NCBI RefSeq assembly: GCF_017565305.1
Contig: NZ_JAGEKP010000003.1
Coordinates: 496,001 to 560,000 of the forward strand
Direction of reading: 5' to 3'
Origin: Leifsonia sp. TF02-11
GTDB lineage: Bacteria; Actinomycetota; Actinomycetes; Actinomycetales; Microbacteriaceae
Length of the DNA stretch: 64,000 nucleotides
Shown here: positions 54,631-64,000 of the stretch, one piece after another
Layout: every line of letters begins with the position of its first letter
Position numbering within the stretch: the first letter of the stretch is position 1
The notes under the pieces: generated by a model
What the model saw: the letters and a program-made list of their open reading frames with translations, nothing else
Databases searched by the model: none
What the model was told of the DNA's origin: nothing
Position numbers and translations under genes: made by a program

Positions 54631-57120
54631 TCAGTGCGCCGACGAGTGTGCGGTGACCTCGAACAGCTCGTGTCGGTTGGTGACCCCTGCCTTGCGCATC
54701 GCGCGGGCGAGATGGTTCTCGACCGTTCGCGGGCTCAGCGAGAGCCGCTCGGCGATATCGGCATTGCTCAGCCGCCCGGCCAGCAGGGCGACCTCCTGCT
54801 CCCGGTTCGTCAGGAGCGGGCCGCGCGCCTCTTCCTCGCCGTCGAGCCCGGTGTGGGTCGGCCATTCCGCGACCACGCGGTCGCCGCCCAGCGAGCTGCC
54901 GATCCGTTCCAGGACCTCCCGGCGGTGCTCGTCGGTCTCCGAGCGCGCGGCCGAGAGCACCAGCCGCACCGTCGATGCGTTGTACGCGGCTTTGCGGACG
55001 CCGTCGGCCCAGCGGGTGAGACCGTCGACCGTATCGGTCTGCAGCAGCTCGATCAGGGAGCTCGCGTGGTCGAATCCGGGAGTCTTGAGCTTGCGCACGA
55101 CCCGCTGGAACTCCTGCGCGGTGTTCGCTCCGAGGTGGTACTGCAGGCCGTAGAGCGCCTGCTGCGCGGCGCCGACGAGGTAGCCGAGCTCGCGACGTCG
55201 CCGGACCGAGGCGGCGAGGTGCTGATCGAACAGGAGGGGCGCGTGACGTTCCACGGCGATCGTCGTCGCGAAGTCGACGCCCATCCCGAAGAGGGGTCCC
55301 GGCCGCGACTGCAGCCGCTCCGATTCGCGCAGGAGGGCGCCGCGCAGCGAGGACGAGCCGCCGCGACCCTGGTCGAGCGCGTGGACCTGGAGGAGCGCGG
55401 CGTAGAACGACTGGAAGAGATACTGGGGTCGTCCCACCAGCAGGACCGAGTTGAGCACGCCCTGGTAGGCGGCCCTGCGCCCGAGATCGTAGTTCGCGAG
55501 CGCTGCCACGTACGAGCCCAGGATGTAGGCGCCCCGGAGCTTGTGGTACTCGCCCTGGTTCATCAGGCGTTCCGCGGCGCTGAGGGCGGCGTCGAGCCGG
55601 CCGTCGACGAGGTCGGCGATGGCGGTGACCGTCGTCGACGTCGCCTTGGAGACCTGCTTGGTGGGAGCCCCCTCCGCCAGCGTCCTGGCCGCGTCCGTGT
55701 CGCCGCCGACGAGCGCGCGGGTTGCCCGCTCCAGGCGGACGAACCCCGTCGGCTCGTCGTCGCTCTCCGTCCTCGGGACCTCGACGCCCGAGCCGAGCAT
55801 GAGCGACATCGCCCGGCCGGCCGCGGCCGCCGGCGCGCGCCACTCGGGGTGCAGCGTGCCATACGACTCGAGCAGGTCGCGGCAGTCCGTCTCCCGCTGC
55901 TCCTCGAAGGCCAGCCAGTTCGCCTGCTGCACCACGAACTCGAACGAGGTGGACGACGCGTCTTCCAGTTCGACCGCCGTCTCGGCGAACACGCGCACGA
56001 CCCGCTCGCGCTCCTGGGCGACCCCGAGCGCTTCGACGATGTAGGCACCGGCGGTCGTCGGGTTCGGCGACATCTCCCACGCGGCGAATGTGGTGGTGAC
56101 CGCCCGGCGCTCGTGCTCGCGGAACAGCTGCGAGAGCGACGCCAGCGACGCGCCCTCCACCTCGGGCGACAGGTCGGTGGGCACCAGGGCCGACTCGTGC
56201 TTCCAGATGGTGGCGAGCGGGATCGTGCTGCGCTGGTAGCGGTCGCTGAACATGCGCGGCCACACCTGGAGCGCGCCGCCCAGACCGGTCTGGGTGAGGC
56301 GGACGAGTCCGTAGTCGCAGGCGAGCTGGGTCAGCCGGGGGTCGAATCGTTCCGTCGCGATGTCGAGGGCGACTTCGCCGGGCTCGGCCACCGACCGGAC
56401 GAGTGCGCAGACCTCCGGCTCATAGTCCGTCAGGATGCCGTCGATCAGCGGGGTCAGGTCGTCGTTCCAGAACGAGGCCGTCGCCTGGCGCCACATCCCG
56501 TTGTGCTGCACGATCCTGCCGTGGTCGCGCGCGCTCGTCACGACGGCTTTGCTGAGCAGAGGCAGCCCACCGGTCTTGGCGTAGATGCGCGAGACCACGG
56601 CGGGGTCCGTCTCGCCGCCGAGCTCCTCCGTCACCAATTCGCTGGTCGAACCGATGCCGATGCCGCGCATGGTGATCACAGTCTGGGGCCAGGCCGGGGC
56701 GATGGTCCGTTCGGGGTGGTGCATGCCCATCCCCGTGAGCTCGGTGAGCAGGAATGCGGCGCCGGTGCGCTTCCTGAGCGCCTCCAGCAGCCGCAGCGAG
56801 CGCTGGTCGACGAGATGGGTGTCGTCGATGGCGATGACAGTCGATGCGCGAATGGCGGGAGCCACGAGGTCGAGCGGGTCGCCCTCCGCCGTCAGGCGCA
56901 CCCCGAGCTGGCGCGCGAAGCGCAGGAAGGCGGCGCCGGGCTGCGTCGACGCACGGTCGGCCTCCACGGAGACGACGGGTGTGCCGGTCTCCTCGAGGAT
57001 GCGGACGGTGTTCCGCAGAAGCTCCGATCGCCCGCTGCCGTGAACACCGACGATGCTGACGGTCCTCTGCGCTCGTGCCGCCGTGACGGCGCGCTCCAGT
57101 TCCGCTCCGAATGCGAACAC
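54631..57120 (-). CDS. LuxR-family regulator of the LAL/MalT type
   Basis: An 829-residue regulator. The N-terminal ATPase-like domain has a P-loop variant GVHGSGRS near 25-32 (Lys replaced by Arg) and a Walker B-like VIAIDDTHLV near 95. A long helical repeat middle leads to a C-terminal LuxR helix-turn-helix (LTNREQEVALLAGRLSNADI, then LSLSPRTVENHLARAM). Effector and targets are unknown. GTG start preceded by GAGGGG. Confidence 0.88.
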   Translation of the reverse strand: MFAFGAELERAVTAARAQRTVSIVGVHGSGRSELLRNTVRILEETGTPVVSVEADRASTQPGAAFLRFARQLGVRLTAEGDPLDLVAPAIRASTVIAIDDTHLVDQRSLRLLEALRKRTGAAFLLTELTGMGMHHPERTIAPAWPQTVITMRGIGIGSTSELVTEELGGETDPAVVSRIYAKTGGLPLLSKAVVTSARDHGRIVQHNGMWRQATASFWNDDLTPLIDGILTDYEPEVCALVRSVAEPGEVALDIATERFDPRLTQLACDYGLVRLTQTGLGGALQVWPRMFSDRYQRSTIPLATIWKHESALVPTDLSPEVEGASLASLSQLFREHERRAVTTTFAAWEMSPNPTTAGAYIVEALGVAQERERVVRVFAETAVELEDASSTSFEFVVQQANWLAFEEQRETDCRDLLESYGTLHPEWRAPAAAAGRAMSLMLGSGVEVPRTESDDEPTGFVRLERATRALVGGDTDAARTLAEGAPTKQVSKATSTTVTAIADLVDGRLDAALSAAERLMNQGEYHKLRGAYILGSYVAALANYDLGRRAAYQGVLNSVLLVGRPQYLFQSFYAALLQVHALDQGRGGSSSLRGALLRESERLQSRPGPLFGMGVDFATTIAVERHAPLLFDQHLAASVRRRRELGYLVGAAQQALYGLQYHLGANTAQEFQRVVRKLKTPGFDHASSLIELLQTDTVDGLTRWADGVRKAAYNASTVRLVLSAARSETDEHRREVLERIGSSLGGDRVVAEWPTHTGLDGEEEARGPLLTNREQEVALLAGRLSNADIAERLSLSPRTVENHLARAMRKAGVTNRHELFEVTAHSSAH

Positions 57121-57345
57121 GTCCAGCCCCTCGCTCCTCGTCCGCGCGTCCGACTCCGACGCGCTTCGATGCGACTGTCATACCAGTCGCCTGGAGTGCA
57201 ACATGCTAAAAGGCTGTGGTTCGACCGCCCTACCGTGGCGTCTGCACGGAGAGTTCGCCACGGTCTTCACCTCGCGCCCGCCTGCGGTCGCAGGGCAGAG
57301 GCGCGCCGCCGTCGCCTCCCGCAGGAGCCGACGGCGGCGCGGAGC

Positions 57346-59037
57346 TCAGCGCTCCGACGAGGCGGGGAGCGCCTTCGTGCCTTCGATGCGCACGGCCTGG
57401 AGGGCGCGCGGGTCGAGGCCGAGCTGCCTCAGGATCGTCGGGGCGATCTGCGTGGTCTCGACCGGCGCGCCGATCCGCTGGGCGTGCTTCGAACCGGGTG
57501 TGGAGACGAGGATGGGCACGTTGCGGTCGTCGGCGCTCGCGCCGCCGTGCTCCGCGATCTTCGAGGTGCCGCCGGTGTAGACGACGCCGGTCTGCGCGAT
57601 GCCCAGCACGTCCGGGATCCGCGGGTCGGTGGCGGAGGTGCCGAAGTACTTCGCGACCCCGGAGCCGGCGTAGATCGTCGTGAGTCCGGAGGCCTGGACG
57701 GTGATCGGCGCCTTCGCGATGTCGTTGCCCGCTGCAGTGTGCGTCGCCAGGTACTGCTTGGCGAAGTCGTCTGCGGCCTGCGAGTGGTCGTTCAGCCACA
57801 GCTGCATAATGTCGTCGTCGGTCGAGAAGGCGACGAGGTCGCCGGCGCCCGGGTGCGCGGCTTTCCATGCGGCGTTCAGCCCGGCGATGATCGGGCCGTC
57901 GTCGATGCGCTTCAGCGCCGCCGGGTTCGTCGGGGACTGCCCGTGCTTGGCCGACAGGATGATGGTCGTGTCTCGCGTGTGGCCCGTCTTCGCCAGCTCG
58001 GAGGTGAACGCGCCGACGGAGGCGTTCACGTAGTCGAGGGCCTTGCTCAGCAGCGGCCCGGGCGTCGAGCCGTCGGCCAGGTAGCCTCCGGTGAGACCGT
58101 CGGAGGTCGGCAGCTTCTGGGCGGTGGACACCGTCTGGAAGTTCATGCCGAAGATCGCGGGAACCGGCTCGGCGGTGGTGCCCGAGTGGTCCTTGCCGTC
58201 GATCTCGTTGAGCACGGCCTTCACCTTGTAGCCGTCGTACTGCTGCGTGGCGAGGTTGTCCTTCGTCCAGTCGCCGGTGAACGGAGCGGCGGCGTTGCTG
58301 TTGATCTCCGGGGTGAACAGGTCGTCGACGCCCGCGCCCGACGGCCCGTCGAGGATCTCGTATGCCGGGTGCTTGTCGCTCCACGCGGTGTGCAGCCCTG
58401 CCTGCTTGACGACCTCGAACACCGTGTTCACCTTGAGGTACTGGTGCGGGTAGACGGGCTTGCAGGTCGCGGGGTCGACCGGCAGCTGCGCCGGGTCGAG
58501 CAGGGTGCCGGGCGTTCCCGTCAGGGAGAGGATGCTGCCGGGGAGGCCGGAGAGGCCCTGCCCCGCGTCGATGCTCGACTGGTTCTTGTCAGCGGCCTCC
58601 GTGAACGCCACCTCGGCGCCCGGCTTCACGCCGACGCAGTTCGTGGTGCCTGCGGGGAGCAGTGCGTGGTTGTACGTGTCGTCGTAGTACACGCCGGTCG
58701 TGCCGGGGTTGCCGCCGGTCACCTGGGCGACCATGCCGGGGAACGAGTCGGATGGCACCGGGGTGGACGCGTGCGTGTAGTCGGTCCCGTGCTGCGCCAG
58801 CGCCGCGATCGCCGAGGCCGGGTGCGTGCGGACGTACCAGTCGAGGTCCTTCTGGTGGAGGCCGTCCACCGAGAGCAGGAGGACGTGCTTCACCGCGGTG
58901 CGACCGTCGTGGTCGCCTCCTTGGCCATCGTCGGCGAGTGAGGGTGCGGCGGTCACGCCGACGATGAGGGCGCCGCCGAGGACGGCCGCGCCCGCCGCGA
59001 GGATGCGCGGTCGAGCGGTCGATCTGATGGAGGGCAT
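57346..59037 (-). CDS. Secreted alkaline phosphatase-superfamily (phosphodiesterase/NPP-like) protein
   Basis: A 563-residue exported protein with a Sec signal peptide to about residue 35. Metal and catalytic features: SVDGLHQ (Asp ligand), the nucleophile in PSDSFPGM near 96, and LSAKHGQSP near 360 with a His ligand. The fold matches type I phosphodiesterase/nucleotide pyrophosphatase enzymes. GGAAAGGA precedes the ATG. Substrate unknown. Confidence 0.85.
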   Translation of the reverse strand: MPSIRSTARPRILAAGAAVLGGALIVGVTAAPSLADDGQGGDHDGRTAVKHVLLLSVDGLHQKDLDWYVRTHPASAIAALAQHGTDYTHASTPVPSDSFPGMVAQVTGGNPGTTGVYYDDTYNHALLPAGTTNCVGVKPGAEVAFTEAADKNQSSIDAGQGLSGLPGSILSLTGTPGTLLDPAQLPVDPATCKPVYPHQYLKVNTVFEVVKQAGLHTAWSDKHPAYEILDGPSGAGVDDLFTPEINSNAAAPFTGDWTKDNLATQQYDGYKVKAVLNEIDGKDHSGTTAEPVPAIFGMNFQTVSTAQKLPTSDGLTGGYLADGSTPGPLLSKALDYVNASVGAFTSELAKTGHTRDTTIILSAKHGQSPTNPAALKRIDDGPIIAGLNAAWKAAHPGAGDLVAFSTDDDIMQLWLNDHSQAADDFAKQYLATHTAAGNDIAKAPITVQASGLTTIYAGSGVAKYFGTSATDPRIPDVLGIAQTGVVYTGGTSKIAEHGGASADDRNVPILVSTPGSKHAQRIGAPVETTQIAPTILRQLGLDPRALQAVRIEGTKALPASSER

Positions 59038-59234
59038 CAGGATCCTTTCCAGAGGTCGCCCCCCGAGTAGGGGCGTTCAACCGGGTCGATCCTGGCCCGC
59101 CGTCCGTCCGTCCACCATGCGCTCGCGCGACTGCTCGCACAGGCTTCACCTGGCGTTCACCGCGCGGGGGACGGCTTGGAGCGCGCTCTCAGGCTGGGCG
59201 GGCCGAGTCTGAGAGACGCCGAAGGGGCACTTCG
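59038..59234. other. Gap between phosphodiesterase and RCC1-like genes
   Basis: 197 bases with no gene. It should hold the promoter of the minus-strand phosphodiesterase gene, but I could not pin it down. Confidence 0.4.
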
Positions 59235-60926
59235 TCAGTAGGCCACCACCGTCGCGTTCTGCCAGGTGCTCGCGATGGTCTTGGCGCCCGGGGGGATCGT
59301 CGTGATCTTGACCGGTGTCGTGACCTTGGTGGGGCCGCCCGATCCCATGCCCCAGCAGTTCTCGAAGTTGGTTCCCGCGAACCACACGTCGCCGGAGTTG
59401 TCGAGGATGAGGATGTGCTGGTTGCCCGTCGAGATCTCTTTGACGTCGTCGACGAGCACCCGCGTCCAGTTCTGACTGGCGACGGTCGTGCCGTTGGCGA
59501 GGGTTCCGTCGTTGTTGCCGCCCACCGCCCAGAGCTCGTTCGCCGCGTTCTTGATGTAGAAGCTCGTCGCGTAGGCGTTGGTGGGCTGGTGCGCCCAGAT
59601 CTCGACGAGGTCGCCGGGAGGCGCCTCGATCTCGTGGACGTATCCGTCGTCCACGTACCCGCCGGGAGTGTATGCGGCCGTGGCGGAGCCCGAGAAGAGC
59701 ACGCGGCCGTCCTTGGCGAGCATCATCAGGGTCCAGTCGTCGGCCTGTACGGCCTTCGCGATTCCGGTGACAGGTGTTCCGTCCTGATAGAGCAGCTGCT
59801 GGACGACGCCTAACCCCGTCTTGGCAGGAAGGCCTTTCGTGAGTTTGGCGAACTTGGTCGCGTCTCCGGTGAGCCATACCGTTCCATCCTCGAGGGTCCA
59901 GACGAGCATGGCGTCGTTGCGGAAGAGCGAGACCCACGCCGGCTTGCCGGGCAGGCTCCCGCCGATCCGCGTGAACTTGTTGATCACCTTGTTGATCGTG
60001 CTGTCGCCGGGGATGGCGAGGACGTTCGCGTTCTGTCTCCCTGCCGCCCACCAGTCGCCCGCCCTGTCCTCGATCACGTAGAGGGGATGGTTCGCGCCGC
60101 TCTGGGAAGCGATGCACCTCGCCGCGTCGGTGAAGGGCGAGCCGTCGTCCTTGAGCCCGCTCTGCGGTGCCAGCGTCGAGTTGACGTTGGTTCCCATCCC
60201 GAGCTCGGTCCCGCCATTGGCGCCGCCTCCGAGGACGGCGCCGGTTGCCGTGATGGCCAGAACGGTGCTCTGCGAGGCGTAGACGCCGGCGACCGGTACG
60301 TCGATCATCCACGGCGTCGGGTAGGAGAGCGCGCCGAGCTGTGCGCCGTTCATCGCCTGCCCTTGCGCGGTGCGACCGCCGATCGTGTACACGCCGCCGA
60401 ACCGGGTGGCCAGGGTCGCGGTCGCTGTCGAGCCGTTCGCGGTCGCTGTGATGGTGGCGACCCTGTCGCCCATGCCGAAGGGCGGGATCGCGACGTGGAA
60501 CAGTCCCACTCCGTCAGGCCCCGTCAGGATCATGATGCTCTGCACCGGCGTGAACGCGGTGTTGTTCCCCATTTTGTAGAGAGCGAACCCGGCGCCGGTG
60601 ATGGTGATGGAGACATTCGTCGCCTTCGCGGGAGACACGGTGACGGGCACGGAGGTCGCGGTCGCGATGGCGGTTCGCGCTTGCCCGCTGGGCAGGCCCT
60701 TCGCCGCATCGAATCTGGTCGCGATCGACCATCCGCCGCCGACGATGCCCGTCAGCTGCGGAGGGATGAACACAGGTCCGCCCGGAACCGCGGACGCGGC
60801 GGCGGCGGGTGTCGATGTGACGGCGACGATTGCGGGCACCGCCCAGGCGGAGGCCCCGATGATCGCCCGCCGCGAGATCCCCTCCCGGGTGCCGGTGCGG
60901 CGCAGCTCCGCTTCTCGTTCACCCAT
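59235..60926 (-). CDS. Tat-exported RCC1-like beta-propeller protein
   Basis: A 563-residue secreted protein. ISRRAIIGASAWAVPAIVAV is a Tat-type signal (twin Arg then hydrophobic run), ending near AAAASA. After an Ig-like domain (about 90-180), seven or so RCC1-like repeats follow (for example TGNQHILILDNSGDVWFAG, ANELWAVGGNNDGTLANGT). The role, perhaps surface binding, is unknown. Confidence 0.78.
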   Translation of the reverse strand: MGEREAELRRTGTREGISRRAIIGASAWAVPAIVAVTSTPAAAASAVPGGPVFIPPQLTGIVGGGWSIATRFDAAKGLPSGQARTAIATATSVPVTVSPAKATNVSITITGAGFALYKMGNNTAFTPVQSIMILTGPDGVGLFHVAIPPFGMGDRVATITATANGSTATATLATRFGGVYTIGGRTAQGQAMNGAQLGALSYPTPWMIDVPVAGVYASQSTVLAITATGAVLGGGANGGTELGMGTNVNSTLAPQSGLKDDGSPFTDAARCIASQSGANHPLYVIEDRAGDWWAAGRQNANVLAIPGDSTINKVINKFTRIGGSLPGKPAWVSLFRNDAMLVWTLEDGTVWLTGDATKFAKLTKGLPAKTGLGVVQQLLYQDGTPVTGIAKAVQADDWTLMMLAKDGRVLFSGSATAAYTPGGYVDDGYVHEIEAPPGDLVEIWAHQPTNAYATSFYIKNAANELWAVGGNNDGTLANGTTVASQNWTRVLVDDVKEISTGNQHILILDNSGDVWFAGTNFENCWGMGSGGPTKVTTPVKITTIPPGAKTIASTWQNATVVAY

Positions 60927-60960
60927 TGCCTCATGCCCTTCGCCGGATGCGTGGAGATGC

Positions 60961-61006
60961 GGCGGGATCCCGCCGACTCGCTCGGCATCGTAATGCGTGC
61001 ATTACG
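60961..61006. promoter_or_regulatory. Two palindromes before the RCC1-like gene
   Basis: GGCGGGATCCCGCC (60961-60974) and CGTAATGC-GT-GCATTACG (60989-61006) are both perfect. The second is AT-richer and looks like a TetR-type operator. They lie 35 and 63 bases before the minus-strand start. Confidence 0.5.
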
Positions 61007-61067
61007 GTGTCGACGTCGTCCGCGGGTGAAAGAGGCCGGACTTCGCCAGGTGCTTAACCCGCTGGGT

Positions 61068-61808
61068 TCAGAGCAGGTTCGACGCTCCCTGGCCGACATA
61101 GAGTGTGTTCTTGAACTCGCGCGCCTCCTCGGCGGCGATGTCCCGATCGATGCCGGCGCGTACATCGCGCATCAGCTTGTGCAGCTCCTCGTGCTTGCCG
61201 GGGACGCGTGCGTGACCGGTGCTGTCCCACAGGTTCGAGACCGGGAGGGCCTCGCCCGCCTCGGCCGCGAGCGTCCACTCCTCGGTGGTGGCGACGGCAG
61301 CGAACTCGGAATCCATCGTGACCAGCACGCTGATGTGCAGGGCGTCCGCAGAGATCGAGCCGGCCGGGTTGACCAGGTCGAGCGTCCCCGTGGCGTCGGA
61401 GAGGAACTCGACCGTGAAACCGAGCGCCGCCGCATCCCGGGCGGTGCCCGCACAGCAGTGCTGGGTCATGTAGCCCGCGATCGCGACCGTGTCGATGCCC
61501 TCCGAGCGCAGCCACTGCTCCAGCTCGGTGCCGGCGAACGCCGAGACACCGGACTTGGTGACCAGAAGGTCGGGGGTGCGGTCGGCGACGGAGGAGTGCA
61601 GCGCGGCACCCTCCGAGCCCCGGGCGAAGACGGGCGAGCCCTCGTCTTCGATGTGCTGCACCAGCACGAGTTTCACGCCCTGGTCGGCCGCTGCATCCAT
61701 CGCGACCTCGATGTTCGGGATGGACGTCATCAGATCCGGGTGGCAGATCTTCAGGTTGCCGGTGACGTACTCGTTCTGCACGTCGATCACGATGAGTGCA
61801 CGCTTCAT
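61068..61808 (-). CDS. Isochorismatase-family cysteine hydrolase
   Basis: A 246-residue hydrolase with the catalytic triad of the family: Asp in IVIDVQNEY near 9, Lys in VTKSGVSAF near 84 and Cys in GYMTQHCCAGTARDA near 118. It may act on an amide (nicotinamidase-like); the substrate is not evident. Divergent from tdh. Confidence 0.87.
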   Translation of the reverse strand: MKRALIVIDVQNEYVTGNLKICHPDLMTSIPNIEVAMDAAADQGVKLVLVQHIEDEGSPVFARGSEGAALHSSVADRTPDLLVTKSGVSAFAGTELEQWLRSEGIDTVAIAGYMTQHCCAGTARDAAALGFTVEFLSDATGTLDLVNPAGSISADALHISVLVTMDSEFAAVATTEEWTLAAEAGEALPVSNLWDSTGHARVPGKHEELHKLMRDVRAGIDRDIAAEEAREFKNTLYVGQGASNLL

Positions 61809-61966
61809 GACCGCACTCTAGCGCTGCGGGCACCCGTCCCGGCTGGCACGACATGACAATGAAATACGGCATCGACGCGAAGTAGGCTGGTGCGCGGCCT
61901 CCCGCCCACAAGGCGATGGATGCCGCGCAACGACGCACACCGCACGACCCCACGAGGATGGCGAAC

Positions 61967-63010
61967 ATGAGAGCCCTGTACAAGAGCGAGGCCGGCCCCG
62001 GGCTGGCCCTCGTCGAAGTCCCCGAGCCGCAGATCGGCCCGGAGGACGTCAAGATCCGGGTGCTCCGCACCGGCATCTGCGGAACCGATCTGCACATTCT
62101 GCGCTGGGACGACTGGGCGGCCTCCGCCGTCGCCGCGCCGCTGGTCCCCGGTCACGAGTTCTACGGCGAGGTCGTGGAGGTCGGCGACCTGGTGCACGAC
62201 GTGGAGGTCGGCGACAAGGTCTCCGGCGAAGGCCACATCGTCTGCGGCACCTGCCGCAACTGTCGGGCGGGCCGCCGCCAGATGTGCATCCGCACGAAGG
62301 GTGTCGGCGTGCAGCGCGACGGCGCCTTCGCCGAGTATCTCGTGCTGCCGGCGACGAACGTGTGGGTGCACCACACCGGAATCGAGCCGGAGGTCGGCGC
62401 GCTGTTCGACCCGCTCGGCAACGCCGTGCACACGGCGCTGGCGTTCCCGGTGGTCGGGGAAGACGTGCTCGTCACCGGCTGCGGTCCCATCGGGTTGATG
62501 GCGATCGCCGTCGCCCGGCACGTCGGCGCCCGCTTCATCGTCGGCACCGACGTCAGCGCGCAGCGGCTGGAGTTGGCGAAGGGCATGGGCGCGGACTTCA
62601 CCGTCGACGTCTCGAAGCACGACATTCGCGAGGCCCAGCGGGCGCTCGGCATGCGCGAGGGCTTCGACGTCGGCTTCGAGATGAGCGGCGCACCGACGGC
62701 GCTCCCCTCGATGATCGAGAACATGAACCACGGCGGCCGCATCGCGATGCTCGGGCTGCCCTCCCAGACCATCGCGATCGACTGGGGCATCGTCGTCACG
62801 CACATGCTCACCCTCAAGGGCATCTACGGCCGCGAGATGTTCGAGACCTGGAACGCGATGGGCGCGATGCTGCAGACCTCCAAGCCGCTGCACGACTCGA
62901 TCGCCTCGATCGTGTCCGACCGTTTCCCTGCGCGCGACTGGGAGAAGGGGTTCGCCGCGGCAGCAGCGGCCGGCGGCGGCAAAGTCATCCTCGACTGGAC
63001 GGAGCTCTGA
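61967..63010 (+). CDS. tdh: L-threonine 3-dehydrogenase
   Basis: A 347-residue zinc-dependent dehydrogenase converting threonine to 2-amino-3-oxobutyrate. Catalytic zinc site: GICGTDLHI and GHEFYGEV; structural zinc: [15 protein letters not shown]. The NAD-binding [10 protein letters not shown] follows. Start at ATG 61967, supported by GAGG at 61954-61957. Coupled to kbl by a one-base overlap (TGATG). Confidence 0.95.
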   Translation: MRALYKSEAGPGLALVEVPEPQIGPEDVKIRVLRTGICGTDLHILRWDDWAASAVAAPLVPGHEFYGEVVEVGDLVHDVEVGDKVSGEGHIVCGTCRNCRAGRRQMCIRTKGVGVQRDGAFAEYLVLPATNVWVHHTGIEPEVGALFDPLGNAVHTALAFPVVGEDVLVTGCGPIGLMAIAVARHVGARFIVGTDVSAQRLELAKGMGADFTVDVSKHDIREAQRALGMREGFDVGFEMSGAPTALPSMIENMNHGGRIAMLGLPSQTIAIDWGIVVTHMLTLKGIYGREMFETWNAMGAMLQTSKPLHDSIASIVSDRFPARDWEKGFAAAAAAGGGKVILDWTEL

Positions 63011-64000
63011 TGTACGGGACGTTTCGCGAGCACCTCGCAACGCAGCTGGCAGAGATCGAGGAGGCCGGGCTCACCAAGCGGGAGCGCAGCATCCACGGCC
63101 CGCAGGCGGCGCTGATCACCGCAGACGGCGCGGAGGTGCTGAACTTCTGCGCCAACAACTACCTGGGCCTCGCCGACCATCCCGTCCTCCGCGATGCGGC
63201 GAAGTCGGCGCTCGACGAGTGGGGCTACGGGATGGCGAGCGTGCGCTTCATCTGCGGAACGCAGGAGCAGCACCTCGAGTTGGAGCGCCGGGTCTCCGCG
63301 TTCCTCGGCACCGAGGCGACGATCCTGTTCTCGTCGTGCTTCGACGCCAACGGCGGCGTGTTCGAGACCCTGTTCTCGGCGGAGGACGCGATCGTCTCCG
63401 ACGAGCTCAACCACGCGTCGATCATCGACGGCATCCGGCTGTCGAAGGCGCAGCGCTACCGCTACCGCAACCGCGACCTGGACGATCTGCGCGCCCAGCT
63501 CACCGCGGCACGCGATGCCGGAGCCCGGTACACGGTGATCGTCACCGACGGCGTGTTCTCGATGGACGGCTACATCGCGCCGCTCCGCGAGATCTGCGAC
63601 CTCGCGGACGAGTTCGGCGCGCTGGTCTTCGTGGACGACTCGCACGCCGTCGGCTTCGTCGGCGAGCACGGCAGGGGGACGCCGGAGTTCTGCGGCGTCG
63701 CGGACCGCGTCGACATCTACACGGGCACGTTCGGCAAGGCGCTCGGCGGCGCGTCCGGCGGCTACGTGTCGTCGCGGAAGGAGATCGTCGACCTGCTGCG
63801 CCAGCGCGCCCGCCCGTACCTGTTCTCGAACACGCTCGCTCCGTCGATCGTGGCGGGCACGCTGGCCGCGCTCGACCTGTTGGAGCAGTCCGACGAGCTG
63901 CGCGCGCAGCTGCTGGGCAACGCGGTGCTGTTTCGCGAGCTCATGACGGAGGCCGGATTCGACCTCCTGCCCGGCGAGCACCCGATCGTGCCGGTGATGT
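63010..64000 (+). CDS. kbl: Glycine C-acetyltransferase (2-amino-3-ketobutyrate CoA ligase), 3' cut by window
   Basis: About 330 residues of a roughly 400-residue PLP enzyme that makes glycine and acetyl-CoA from the tdh product. [13 protein letters not shown] near 45, [18 protein letters not shown] near 211, and Schiff-base K243 in TFGKALGG are clear. With tdh it forms the threonine degradation operon. Confidence 0.95.
   Translation, partial: MYGTFREHLATQLAEIEEAGLTKRERSIHGPQAALITADGAEVLNFCANNYLGLADHPVLRDAAKSALDEWGYGMASVRFICGTQEQHLELERRVSAFLGTEATILFSSCFDANGGVFETLFSAEDAIVSDELNHASIIDGIRLSKAQRYRYRNRDLDDLRAQLTAARDAGARYTVIVTDGVFSMDGYIAPLREICDLADEFGALVFVDDSHAVGFVGEHGRGTPEFCGVADRVDIYTGTFGKALGGASGGYVSSRKEIVDLLRQRARPYLFSNTLAPSIVAGTLAALDLLEQSDELRAQLLGNAVLFRELMTEAGFDLLPGEHPIVPVM

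Noticed and set aside
54634-58941. 1435-codon plus-strand frame
   Set aside because: Antisense to the LuxR and phosphodiesterase genes, which carry clear motifs; Arg/Gly/Val-rich shadow.

Overview
The window is very GC-rich, densely coded actinobacterial chromosome. The gene set points to the family Microbacteriaceae, with Leifsonia-like genera my best guess: a dnaK-grpE-dnaJ-hspR cluster under HAIR operators, arsenate reductases of the actinobacterial type, a kdp operon beginning with a tiny kdpF, His-rich MarR-type regulators, an ECF41 sigma factor and an LAxTG-type cell-wall anchor. Genus is inference from gene content and style. I saw no rRNA, tRNA, CRISPR array, transposase or phage gene. 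Both ends cut a gene: an alpha/beta hydrolase on the left, kbl on the right.

Left part (1-11,200). An ArsR-ArsC fusion and a stand-alone arsenate reductase each sit behind the same 18-bp palindrome, CATAGA-N6-TCTATG. Two Microbacteriaceae-type hypothetical genes on the minus strand follow. Next comes a complete kdp potassium-uptake locus: a 27-aa upstream microprotein, kdpF, A, B, C, D and E. The region before kdp carries two mirror-image promoter-like modules built on CGTTAG boxes, and a related module precedes the hypothetical gene ending at 1721.

Middle part (11,200-33,060). A wall-anchored lamin-tail protein is followed by a desaturase, a cold-shock protein with an unusual in-frame upstream extension, a glyoxalase-fold protein and two metal-transport-like membrane proteins. 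After these comes a GntR-controlled scavenging island: nagB, gntR, an oligopeptide ABC transporter with a fused double ATPase, its binding lipoprotein, an M17 aminopeptidase, a class III aminotransferase, an FGGY kinase, a LysA-like decarboxylase and a beta-lactamase-fold hydrolase. The island looks built to import and break down peptides or amino-sugar-peptides, possibly cell-wall fragments.

Right-middle (33,060-48,500). There are two beta-propeller proteins and a stress cluster (dps, an SDR, two small acidic proteins, a membrane protein). Then come GNAT, dcd and idi, and a divergent pair of regulators in which histidine-rich low-complexity blocks are built into MarR-type proteins. This part closes with transporters, an ECF41 sigma factor facing a probable leaderless target operon, lspA and a small alarmone synthetase.

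Right part (48,500-64,000). An MFS exporter, the HspR-controlled chaperone operon with a strong hairpin between grpE and dnaJ, a large LuxR-type (LAL) regulator, a secreted phosphodiesterase-like enzyme, a Tat-exported RCC1-like propeller, an isochorismatase-like hydrolase, and the tdh-kbl threonine degradation operon.
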